A DNA stretch of 64,000 nt. Source: Icerya purchasi (lineage: Eukaryota > Arthropoda > Insecta > Hemiptera > Monophlebidae). Position numbers and translations under genes: made by a program. Location of the stretch: contig CM077116.1 in the NCBI GenBank assembly GCA_039619475.1, positions 149,251,088 to 149,315,087 of the forward strand. The letters are read 5' to 3'. This document shows, one piece after another, positions 23,184-64,000 of this stretch; position 1 is the first letter of the stretch, and every line of letters begins with the position of its first letter. The notes beneath the pieces are model-generated. The model saw only the letters and a program-made list of their open reading frames with translations. It was not told the DNA's origin and did no database searches.

Positions 23184-24280
23184 CTAGCGCAAAATATATT
23201 CAATACGCTGTCTACCGTTTTCTGCAACTAGTTGAAATCGAGAAACAGCATGTTCCACAGCTGATCGAAGTGTTTCCGTGGTCACGTTTAGAATGTGTTG
23301 CGCAATGCGTGCCTTCAGTTCAGCTAAGTTTGCAATCGGAGCATCAAACATAACATCTTTCAGATAGCCCCACAGCCAAAAGTCACACGGATTAAGATCA
23401 GATGATCGGGACTGCCAGGCTGGAAGGGAAATGACGGCTGATAATTCTAGCATTACCGAAATGCCGCTTCAGCAGCTGCTTCACTCGATTTTCAATATGC
23501 GCAGGAGCGTCATCTTGCATAAAAATGATCTCATCCACACATCCACGCTATTGAAGAGCTGGAATGACATGGTTGCCAAAAGACACTCATAGCGCTTACC
23601 AGTGACGGTACAGGTAACGCGATCGGAAGCACCCGTCTCTTCGAAAAAAGTATGGCCTTATGATAAATGATGCCGTAAACCCGCACCACTCAGTGACCTT
23701 CGCAGAATGAAGCGGTACTGGTCGATTTTCGAGTAGATTTTCTGTTGCCCATATTCGGCAATTCTATGTATTAACCTTGCAGAGATGGAAATGAGCTTCG
23801 TCTGGCCACAAAATTTTTCCGCGGCCATTCATTGTCCACTTCCATGCGAGCAAGAAATTCTAAAGCAAAAATTTCTCTTGCTAGCATGTCAGCAGGAAGC
23901 ACAACTCCTACACACGGCTAATTTCGTATGGATAGCAATGTAGGATGTTTCGTACAAATTTATGCACCGTGCCCACAGGCCTGTCCAATGTTCGGGAAAT
24001 TCCCTGTACACTGCTCGATTGCGCACACACCGCTCGACCCCTCCTGCACTGCTATGGCCACTTCATCAACTAACGTCGAAACAATTCTTTTCCTCCCTCT
24101 ACCAGATAGCACATCAATTCTGAATCACTTTCCCCAGACCCCCGACAGTCAACGGACCAACGCCTTTTTTTCATACCCGTGAGTGTCCGGAACTTCTGAG
24201 AGCTACCGGTGCACTGTCATTGTTCTTGTAAAAAAAGCTTTACAAGCGGAACGCGGTCCTTCATTGAGACAGGCATGGTG
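23184..24280 (-). pseudogene. Broken Tc1/mariner-superfamily transposase
   Basis: The C-terminal 89 codons are open (23453-23184) and contain SSDLNPCDFWLWGYLKD, the 'D.NP.D' last catalytic region of IS630/Tc1/mariner DDE enzymes. Further upstream on the minus strand the text ILWPDEAHFHL (first catalytic Asp), WCGFTASFIIRPYFFE and VTGKRYECLL follow the family order, and near 24.28 kb a start MPVSMKDRVPLVKLF. In-frame stops and shifts break it. Confidence 0.72.
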
Positions 24281-24869
24281 AACTTCCCAGGCGCGAAATG
24301 TCGACCACGAAAAATACGAGATTACAACGAAAGAAAAACTACAAAAAGTCGAATAACAACCGTATTACAATCGACTGCACTGCGACATTAAACAAAAGCC
24401 AGCGACACAGATAACAGCATCGAAAATGCAGTGTTGCATTTTAAATGCTAACAACTACAATGAGTGTCGTCGTGCACATGACAGGTATTTTCATTTAATT
24501 CTGACGCTTACAGCGCCAGTTGTTTCTGGGTAAGGTCCCCCTGGTTGACGAGCCGAAAAAAAAAAAAAAAAAAAATGTCTTATGCCATCCGCTTTCCCCC
24601 TTTGTTAATAATATTCCGTTCAAATTTGACATCATTCTGATCAGATATATTAATGACTACGTTATACTTAATCCAGGGTATACTACAAAAAATGTCCCAA
24701 TACAATGACAATGTAAGATAAAACAATAGCCCAATCGAGTAGACTAACTAAATTTCGGTCAAGAATGACGTAATAAATTGAAAACGATTTTTCTAAAAGC
24801 GGTTTAGAAGAAAAAAGATTGCCAGTCAAGAGGACTTTCTCCCTAACGAGGCCCCAAGAGCCGAATTGT

Positions 24870-24871
<2 letters not shown>

Positions 24872-24903
<32 letters not shown>
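24872..24903. repeat. (TA)n microsatellite
   Basis: About 15 TA units at the boundary of dispersed repeat copy B. Confidence 0.92.
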
Positions 24904-24908
<5 letters not shown>

Positions 24909-25165
24909 TATTAATTACAACGTAATTCTTAGGTTACCCCTCATTAGAAAAAATGTCCCAATTTCGATGTAACGTTTGTTATATTTTATAGGATTTCTGT
25001 GATTATGTTATTATATATTCATATGGACCGATTTAGAATTACGTTGTAAATTTTGATCATTTTATACAAAGTGTATAAGAGAAAGAGGTAGAAATGTAAG
25101 CAAGAGGGTCAAGGGGCACAACCCCTTGCGAGGCCAAAATGGCCATTTTTATATAATATATTATA
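24903..25165. repeat. Dispersed repeat, copy B (inverted relative to copy A)
   Basis: Contains TTAATTACAACGTAATTCTT, CCCTCATTAGAAAAAATGTC, AGAATTACGTTGTAAATTTT and CAAGGGGCACAACCCCTTGC, which are reverse complements of blocks at 95-436. The inner unit is shorter than in copy A. Confidence 0.65.
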
Positions 25166-26380
25166 TATTTAGATAACAAAAGTTTTATCAGTTTTTCTTA
25201 CCTGAATTGATCATTCTGTCTGTTCGTGTTTACAATTTACTGTACAAGTACATTCCTTTATTCGAGTTTCGACAATTTTGCGATCTAACAATGTAATTAA
25301 GGCTGCAACGTTAGTGAAATTTCAAAACTGCGCTTTCATTAATTCAAGCTGATAAACTTGATAATATTTTGCGAGATTCACAGGTGAATAAATGCGAAGT
25401 TACATTTCGATACAGATTCAGTGTTGATAATATCCAGTTAGAAATTATTCTCCAGTTAGGATGGTTTTTAATTTTCGGTTTTCGATATCATTGCAATTAT
25501 TCGCTGTCGTCGTCAGAGTGCGAGCAAGAATGCTACATAGTTAGCGGAGATATTTGTGTGTGTGTACGTAGTCGGCGATAGCCGTGGGTCGTCACTGTCA
25601 GCAACGAGAGCTGAAAAATTTGTGTAAAAGTCAAATAAGAATAAGACAGAGCAGCGACTAGAATATAATCGCTCAAATATTCGATCAGCTGCTAAGCCTT
25701 TGTACTTAATCGCAGTTAGTCTTTCACTTTACAGGTAGCTGTCGTGTATGTAAAATTTCTGGTCGACGTCGCGCCGTGCAATTTTTCTTCCTTTTTTAAA
25801 TTGTTTTCGCCGTTTATTGTTAGTTTTTCCTGAACTTTCAGCTATTTTTAATTGTGCGGTAGTGTAGGTGGCGGTTATTTTTTAAACTGCGTCTAGTTGT
25901 AGAATTAAGTGAATGTTGTCACGTTATCGTTTTTTTTTTCTTTTAAATTTTATTTTATAGTTTGGAAAATTTAGAAATACTCGAGGAGCCTGTGCTCACG
26001 GCGAGGAGAGGAATTTTCGGGATCTCACTTCTTTTTTACATTTCAGAGTAGTACTTTGAGGAACTCGTAATTTTCCTTATAAAAGTGTAATGCTGAAAAA
26101 AATTAAAAGTTCAATCCAAAGAAAAAAGCTTCAAATTAGCAAACTGTAGTCTGGAAACGAACAGTCCTCTACTAATCAAAGCAATTTAGAAAATGGAAAC
26201 AATCCGCTGTACAGCGCCTTAAATAATTCGAGCAACTTGTAACAAATTTTTACATTTCCATTTAAAGCCGTATTTTGTCTACATTATGCTCGCTGATCCG
26301 GAAAATTTATTCTTGTTCGTTATAATTCCAGCTTATTTTTCCGATTTTTTTTTTTTCCCTCTAATGACGCGTTAATATTA

Positions 26381-27671
26381 TTGGGAGTGCAAATTAGTTC
26401 GGTCCGTTTTTAAAAGATGGCTGTTATGGACGTTTTATATTAACAGCTGATTTCGATGATTTTAGAAAGATAAGACATCTATCGATAATGCAGAGTTTAT
26501 ACCGCGTTCAGTTTGGTACGGAAACCGTGTTTTACTGTGGTGTTGAATATGTTAACTTTTGTGTTTACTAAACAGCATTTGCAAGAGGCTTTATTTTTCT
26601 TCTTTAATTGGATGAAAAGTGCAGCGGAAGCGCATCGAATGCTTGTGGAAGTTTAAGGTAACAATATGCTCCAACTGATAAATCATAGAGGGAATGAATG
26701 GTTTCGATGTTTCAAGAATGGAGATTTTAGCGTTAAAGACAAGCCTCGCTCTGGACAGCCAAAAAAAATTCGTAGACAAAGAATTCCAGATATTACTCGA
26801 TGAAGATCCGAGTTAAACGCAAGATTGCAGAATCATTGGGAGTTTCCCGACAAGCAGTTTCGGTACGATTACAATCCATGGGAATGATTCAAAAGCAATT
26901 CGGTGCCTCATGAACTGAAATCGAGATACGTTGAAAGGCGATTTTTTACGTACGTGTGAATTAGTTAATTCAAAGGCAACAAAGAAAGGGTTTTTTACAT
27001 CGGATTGTGACTGGGGATGAGAAATGGATATTCTACGACAGCCCCAAGAAGAAAAAATACTACGCTATGCCCGGTCAATCATTATTTCCGTCGACTTCAA
27101 CATGAAACAACAAACCGGAACATTCATAGTTCGAAGGTCATGCTGTGTATCTGGTGGGACCAAAAGGGTGTTGTGGTACTACAAACTGGCGATTCCATTA
27201 CGGGCGATCGGTATAAGCTACAATTGATTTATTTGAGCCGTCATTACGAGAAAAACGACCGGAATACGAGAGCAAAGATATGACAAAGTTATTCTTTTGC
27301 ATGACAACGCTCGGCCTCATGTCGCAAAAGTCGTAAAAAAATATGTGCAAACGCCCAAGTGGGATATTTTACCACACCGGCCGTATTCGTCGCACATTAA
27401 TCCTTCTGATTACCGGTTGTTCCGACAGATGCAGCACGATTTAGCAGGTAAGCGGTTCACTTCTTTCGCGGAAATTGAAAATTGGCTCCTAACTTGCATC
27501 GCCTCGAAAGATGAGACATGTTTTCGAGATGGAATTCGAAAATTACTTGAGAAGTGAAGAAAAGTAGTAGCCAGTGATGGGCAATACTTCGATTAATTTG
27601 TTCATTTCATTTTGTTCTGAAATAAGTACATTTTTCACCAAAAAACGGACCGAACTAATTTGCACACCCAA
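26381..27671 (+). mobile_element. Mariner transposon, near full length (1291 bp)
   Basis: Inverted ends TTGGGAGTGCAAATTAGTTC (left) and GAACTAATTTGCACACCCAA (right, one change and one insertion). TA dinucleotides flank both ends (26379-26380 and 27672-27673), the mariner target duplication. Length about 1.3 kb is normal for the family. It encodes a broken DD34D transposase. Confidence 0.92.
26549..27557 (+). pseudogene. Mariner DD34D transposase, frame-broken
   Basis: Starts MLTFVFTKQHLQEA. KSAAEAHRMLVE and WFRCFKNGDFSVKDKPRSGQ are mariner N-terminal blocks. Catalytic blocks VTGDEKWIFYD, LLHDNARPHVA and HINPSDYRLF keep all three Asp residues, but stops and frameshifts separate them. The last 86 codons (27297-27557) are open. 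It cannot make a working enzyme as it stands. Confidence 0.9.
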
Positions 27672-28328
27672 TACTTTTATCTTTCGCAATTTTAAAATAA
27701 TTTGTTAATAATTTTTGTTCGATACTGCATAAAGTAGTAACAATATGAATTTCACCCCGTTTTTTACGAATAAAGAAAACTACTCCAGCATAGCGATCGT
27801 TGCTTGTGTATACGCGATTCGACGATATCGTTTATGTAATAAACTACGCATATTTAAAACAATTTATAATATCGAGAAAAAAAAACGTACATAATAAAAT
27901 TGCTTTCAGTTGTAAAAATTAACTTTATATGAAAATGCGATTTCCAAACCGGTAGCTGAACATCCGGACATTGTAAAACACAATAGAAAGTTAAGGAGGA
28001 TTAAAAATGGAGATCGATTTTAGTAATTTTAAACTAAAGCGAGTAGTTCTTCGCGATAACGAAATTGTTACTTTATACTATACACGTCATCGTAAAGTTT
28101 AGGAATGATTCTTAAAAACAAAATAACAATATCTTATTGAAAATCAGAAAATCACGACGACTCTTCCTTCTTCGGTTAATTACAAAAAAATACAATACGA
28201 TATGAAACATAAATATCACGTATAATGGTACAAGATGCGGATTAAATTACGCTTTTTAACGTGTACAAAAATGCATAATTATTAAAACTATATACAATAT
28301 GTAAATCTTGCTGTACATATGTAGTATT

Positions 28329-59498
<31,170 letters not shown>

Positions 59499-59767
59499 CT
59501 GTATTTAGTATAAAATAATGAGATACGTTTTAAAAGAATTATCGTGTTTTATTTTAAAGTAAAAATTTATACAAGCAGTTATAAACATTTTTCTCAAATA
59601 ATATAAACATTTTTTACTTGTTGAACTGTCATCGATTGTTTTTTCACTTCTAACACTATACCGAAGATCAGACAAACAAAAAGAGCTCTAAAATTTCTTA
59701 TTGATTTTATAATACCATTAGGAATCCACTTTAAAAGTAAATGTCTATAAAATTAAAACAATAATCT

Positions 59768-59942
59768 TACAACAAAACATGAATATAAAAACTTAAGAAA
59801 CATTTTCGGAAATATCCTAATATCAACCAAAGAACATCTGGAAGTAACGGAGACATGAATCATGCAGACGTTCTTTGGTTAATAGTAGGATATTCTCGAA
59901 AAAGTTTCTTAAGTTTTTATATTTATGGTTTATTGTAAGGTT
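59768..59942. repeat. Long hairpin (about 75-bp arms)
   Basis: ATATAAAAACTTAAGAAACA and TATCCTAATATCAACCAAAG AACATCTG on the left pair with CGTTCTTTGGTTAATAGTAG and TTTCTTAAGTTTTTATATTT on the right, around a short loop near 59855. A MITE-like fold-back. Confidence 0.85.
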
Positions 59943-60486
59943 ATTAACGTTTCAATTTTATATTATTTAAACAAGCAGTAAGAATTTTTACATAACATTA
60001 AACTAAATGCTTATTACTCCCAATTCATATATATATATATATACTGTAGCAAATATTTAAAAATAGATTTTTTATTTTTTTTTCTATTAGAATATCTCAT
60101 TTTTTTCTTTTAATCAATCTCAGAACTTAACCGCGATTAAGCTTTAAACGACAGAAGATTTTTTTAACTAAAATAAAAACTTTTATAAACAGATTAGACG
60201 TATTTATGGATACTTTATGAAATATACATAAAACACGTATTACAGAAAATAATAATTGTTATAAAAAATACAACCGACATGTTTTGGAGTTACACACTCC
60301 ATAATCATGGCAATAATAAAATAAAGCTAATTAATAATAATCTAATTATAAATAATAACCCGCTATTTAAAATTAACAGTCAATTATAACGTATCGATAT
60401 ATCGAACAGATCAATTTATTGTAAGGAAGACACATAATATGTTATCGTTTAGTTACTGTGAACTTTATTTTATTATTGCCATGATT

Positions 60487-60863
60487 CTTCTTCTTCATAG
60501 TGCCATACTCAGCTTCTGAGCGTCGGCAACTACCTACTTGTACATCTCAGCAGTACAGACATAGGTAGTGTACTAGGCAATTGTTATATGTAACGCAAGT
60601 GTACACACGCAAGACTACATTCGAAACTGATAGTAGCCGCTTGTTATCGCGCTACCAGTGCAGTCCCGTGTGGATGTGCTGTGTACTGACCTAGCGCGCA
60701 TATGATGTTGAACGTAGTGGTTTGCCATTGCCTTCCACGTGACTATTAGCGATTATTTTATTTATTTATTTAATTCTTGTAATAAGTTCGTCGTCGCTCG
60801 GGATCGAACCCGTGATCTTCATAACGGAAGTCAAGCGCTTTAGCAACTAGGCTATCGCGACGA
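60487..60863 (-). repeat. tRNA-derived SINE, best-preserved copy
   Basis: The minus strand reads from the right end as a tRNA-like head: GTCGTCGCGATAGCCTAGTT (A-box TAGCCTAGTTGC), then GGGTTCGATCCC (B-box) and the closing GAGCGACGA. That is an internal Pol III promoter with 5' and 3' acceptor-like halves that pair. About 300 bp of tRNA-unrelated body follows to the left, shared with the 3.7-kb copy. Confidence 0.8.
60789..60863 (-). promoter_or_regulatory. Internal Pol III promoter / tRNA-like head of SINE
   Basis: 75-nt tRNA-like block. The A-box lies on the minus strand at 60854-60843 and the B-box at 60811-60800. The ends GTCGTCGC and GCGACGAC are self-complementary like an acceptor stem. 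I regard it as SINE-borne because the same body follows it elsewhere in the window. Confidence 0.7.
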
Positions 60864-63800
60864 CCATTGCCATGATTATGGAGTATATAAATCCGAAACA
60901 TGTCGGCTGTATTTTTTATATTTTTGGTAACAATTATTATTTTCTGTTATACGTATTTTATGTATATTTAATAAAGTGATAAAACAGAAAATGGATTCGA
61001 ACATTTATATTTCACATTTATGGATAGTTGCTGTTGTGTATATGTAAAATAAATAACCTCAAATGCTTCTTGTACCCAAGGAGGTGAATATACTTAATGA
61101 ATAGCTACGTCGATTGAGTAATTAAACAATCTCCTCCAACAACATTTTCATATTAAACTTAATGAAATCCATACCATTTTTCGGAGTATCCAAATCAAAT
61201 TTTCAATTATCATTACTAGCATTGACTTACTCATCCATTTACAATGAAATTTCTATATCAACTTACAAAAAATTTTCTTCACAACACGTTGAGAGAACCG
61301 GTCAATCATTTACGTAATCTCGTTAGAACAGGTTGCAACTATTACTTAAATACTTAAATTGATAAATGTAATGATTTTGACTAGAAACTTGTTCTTCCTT
61401 TAGGTGCTGTCGGTTTATTCAGTCGTCAGCTGCTCTGTTTCATACTTTATGTTTACAAAATCCTACTTTGACAATTATATTATTAACTAATTCGCTTTAA
61501 TGCTAAACACAGTCAGAAATAATAATTATTGAATGAATTAAGATTGCACTAAACGCTCCAATTATCTCGATGTTAATAATTAAAACATGTTCAGTAAAGT
61601 ATGATGTTTCATGCGCTGAGGATTCCGTATGTTAAATTAAAGAAAACTATCATTTTCATTTACATAATACTAAATTCAAAACAAAGAAATCTGATTTTAA
61701 GTTTGTAATATCCTGTATTTTTCACTTAGCATTCTATTCCCATAGAGTATGTTTCAATAAGAATTACTATACTTTACATTTCTACAATAATTAATTACAA
61801 AACAAATATTTTCGGTCCAGTTCTTTTTCACGCATCACGCAGTGTCATACTGTACTGCAAAAGAAATAAATTCAAAAATAACAAAAATAAAACATCGGAG
61901 AAATTAAAAAATCAACGATATAGACAAAATAAATTAATTTAAAAAAATATTTTGGATGAAAATAATTACAAATTTTTAAATATTTATTGGTACTAAAATG
62001 TTCTAGTCTGCAAGATATATTAATCCTTCCAAAAATCTACGACTAAATAAAGAACCATAAAACGCGTTTTGCACTAAAATGGTTGATTGCAAAAAAGCGT
62101 AAATCGAGCGGTCGAAAATTTATAAAATGACAATCGGTGCGAACTATAGCGTGCAGCTCTCATTTATTGCTCAGCCAGACATGATAAAAGAGATCTGGGC
62201 GACCAGCCAAGGGAAAACAACGCCCAGCACGTTGACGGAGAAAACCGGTTGTATAGTGGCTATAACGATAAACAATGAGTATCGTCAACCTAAACGGACT
62301 TTTCACGAAACAAAAGGCATTGATGGTGTGAACCGAAAGAAACAAACAAGAGCCACTTTCGTGCGACAAACAATATAAGGAGAATACACAAATTTAAAAA
62401 AAAGGACATCATCCCATGAACCGTACAAAATATTGAGCCGCGTTTGATGAACATAAAAAGGTCAATCTCTGATATCCCGCATGTTTAGAAACTCCCCGAA
62501 AAGGCACAGTGACTATTGTATCAATTGTAAAGGAAAATGTCCGAGCTGATAAAGTAGGATCTAATGTAGAAATAAGAATAGATAATTTGTAATGAGAACG
62601 GAGAAACTTACAATGACCGGAAGTTATCTGCGATTGGAGAGCAAAAAAGAAATAAAACTAATCGTAATAATAATAATCGTAAATAAAGAAACGAAAAAAT
62701 CCACCAGATGTAAATAATCGTTAATATATAAGTACAAATAAAATGGGTTAGGTAAGGTAATCAAATAAAAATTTCTACTGAAATTTTTATTTCTTCGGGA
62801 TGCGGGGATATGTAATATGTCCATTACACGAAAAAAACAAAAAATATAAATAAATAAATAAAAATATATCATTAATTAATTATAATGTAATGAGAGGGTA
62901 AATGCGTGGGAATCTGTCGCTGGCTGGAGAGAGATGGATCGGTATAGATAATGCCACTGAAGGGATTCGCGCGATGATTGGTAATATGAAGAGATGATTG
63001 GTAGGTCTGCGACGGAGAGGAGACAGTTCCGGAAGAAAAAAAAAAACGGTAAATGCCGAAAAATTAGAGAGGAGATTCAGTTCCGTTTCTGCCGAGTTTG
63101 AAGTTAGTTCTCGGGTATTCTTTTGTTCGAAAGAAAGGTCAGTGAAACTGCGAATCGAGTCGTTGAAAAAAATAGCGGCCCGAACGAAAAATTCCTAAGA
63201 ACACGATCCAGCAAGGCCCGAGAACCAAATCTGTCGTCAAAGTTCGATTCAACGATTATAAAAATCCGTTTGGTCTTAACTTGATCAACGCGTAGCGCTC
63301 TTTCCAACAATATGTCATATGATCGGGAGAGCAAACATTTTTTCCCCGAAAGTTCGAGCTTTTGGAGCCCCGAGAGGCTAACTTTGAAGTTGGAAACCTA
63401 GATGTCCCAAACCAGAGAAATAAACGTGCATGTGCATATTTCCCATCTTGTTCAAAATTTTTAGCTATAATACTCGCGTCGCAAATAGGGGCCTACATAT
63501 TAGTTCTCGCGCTTTTTTGAACTTTTCGGAAATTTACATAACTTTTGTACTGTAATTTTTGGATTTTATGAAAGGACTCCTGCATTTTATTTTATATTTT
63601 GAATTTCAACTATATAGGTTTATCGGGTGATGAGTTATGATTTTTTAAGTGATTTTTGAGGTCGTTTTAAATACCATATTATATATTCTTGACGGGTTAT
63701 TGGGTTTTTTTGCGTTCAGAGTAATCGGTCATCTTGAAGTTATATAGATCGTTTTAAAAAAAATTTTAATTGTAATTTACATTCCAAATTTTAAGCTTAT

Positions 63801-64000
63801 AAGTGAAATAGTTCCCGAATTATTGCATATTTTAATTAAATATTTTTCTGGTTTCTGAACGACCTTATTAGGATTCCGTACATTATATATGTACGAAATC
63901 CTAAAAAAAGAATAATAATTTTCATAAAAAAGTTGTCTTTGCGTAATTTTTTAAAAGGAGAAGGCGGATAAGATTTTTATCGACTCATATTTTTGCATTA

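Larger units (their letters stand above)
22680..24645 (-). mobile_element. Tc1/mariner-superfamily element with long inverted ends, 3' truncated
   Basis: The left end CAGGGTGATTATAATTAAA and about 190 bp after it (GTCAACCAGGG, TTGGCGCTGTAAGC) are inverted at 24.51-24.645 kb (GCGCCAG, CCCTGGTTGAC, ATCCGCTTTCCCCC). The right copy stops at CTGATCAG, missing the outer ~35 bp present in the related element at 41.9 kb. A broken minus-strand transposase lies inside, and about three 52-bp tandem units lie between the left arm and the transposase. Confidence 0.8.
20108..28328. other. Spacer between convergent MROH1-like and CPSF1 genes
   Basis: Contains a mariner remnant (20.74-21.2 kb), a Tc1/mariner element (22.68-24.65 kb), a dispersed repeat copy (24.89-25.16 kb) and a full-length mariner (26.38-27.67 kb). 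The 3' UTRs of both genes must start here, but I cannot place a polyadenylation signal for either. 25.2-26.3 kb holds nothing recognisable. Confidence 0.6.
59499..64000 (-). other. CPSF1 intron / upstream sequence to window edge
   Basis: The CPSF1 N-terminal half is not here, so this is at least partly intron. It contains a long hairpin (59.77-59.94 kb) and a SINE (60.49-60.86 kb). Segments 62.1-62.6 kb and 62.9-63.4 kb are less AT-rich with short open frames but no recognisable motif. A small palindrome (AGGATTCCGTACATTATATA with its inverse) is at 63871-63903. Confidence 0.5.

Noticed and set aside
60789..60863. Looks like a complete tRNA gene on the minus strand
   Set aside because: The same head and the same ~300-bp non-tRNA body recur at 3.7-4.2 kb, so it is the head of a SINE. 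I also could not fit a clean anticodon arm.
62127..62378. 83-codon open frame on the + strand
   Set aside because: No recognisable family; an equally open frame on the other strand covers the same bases, which points to composition.

Overview
The window is AT-rich eukaryotic nuclear DNA, almost certainly from an insect with a large intron-rich genome. The evidence is two split genes with GT-AG introns of up to about 7 kb, many TA/CT microsatellites, and a dense load of animal-type transposable elements (mariner, a second Tc1/mariner group, PIF/Harbinger, hAT-like, jockey-, I- and RTE-type LINEs, a tRNA-derived SINE). The transposon mix suits Hemiptera, but the order is inference. There are no bacterial operons, CRISPR arrays or rRNA genes, and no tRNA gene that I would call genuine.

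Layout: (1) About 2.2-20.1 kb on the + strand holds the 3' part of a MROH1-like (maestro HEAT-repeat) gene: nine exons whose phases all agree, joining into one 439-codon reading frame plus a stop. The 5' part lies off the left edge. (2) About 20.1-28.3 kb is the spacer between two convergent genes. It contains a mariner remnant, a Tc1/mariner element with long inverted ends, an inverted copy of a repeat found at the left edge, and a mariner of about 1.29 kb with a broken frame. (3) About 28.3-59.5 kb on the - strand holds the C-terminal half of CPSF1 (CPSF160, the largest subunit of the cleavage and polyadenylation specificity factor): fifteen exons joining into 740 codons plus a stop, again with every phase consistent. 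The N-terminal half lies beyond the right edge, so about 59.5-64 kb is intron and/or upstream sequence with a SINE and an inverted repeat.

The two genes point at each other (tail to tail) about 8.2 kb apart. One belongs to the core mRNA 3'-end processing machinery and the other is a HEAT-repeat scaffold; nothing in the sequence suggests they work together. Nearly everything else is introns colonised by mobile elements. The most informative are a 353-bp internally deleted mariner whose 1291-bp relative lies 20 kb away, a fold-back derivative of the Tc1/mariner element with arms of about 380 bp, a deleted PIF/Harbinger element that keeps pieces of both its genes, and three tRNA-derived SINE copies all in the same orientation.

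I found no convincing new multi-gene system. Exon borders were placed by eye from homology remembered for CPSF1 and MROH1, splice consensus and phase agreement. No alignment or search was run.
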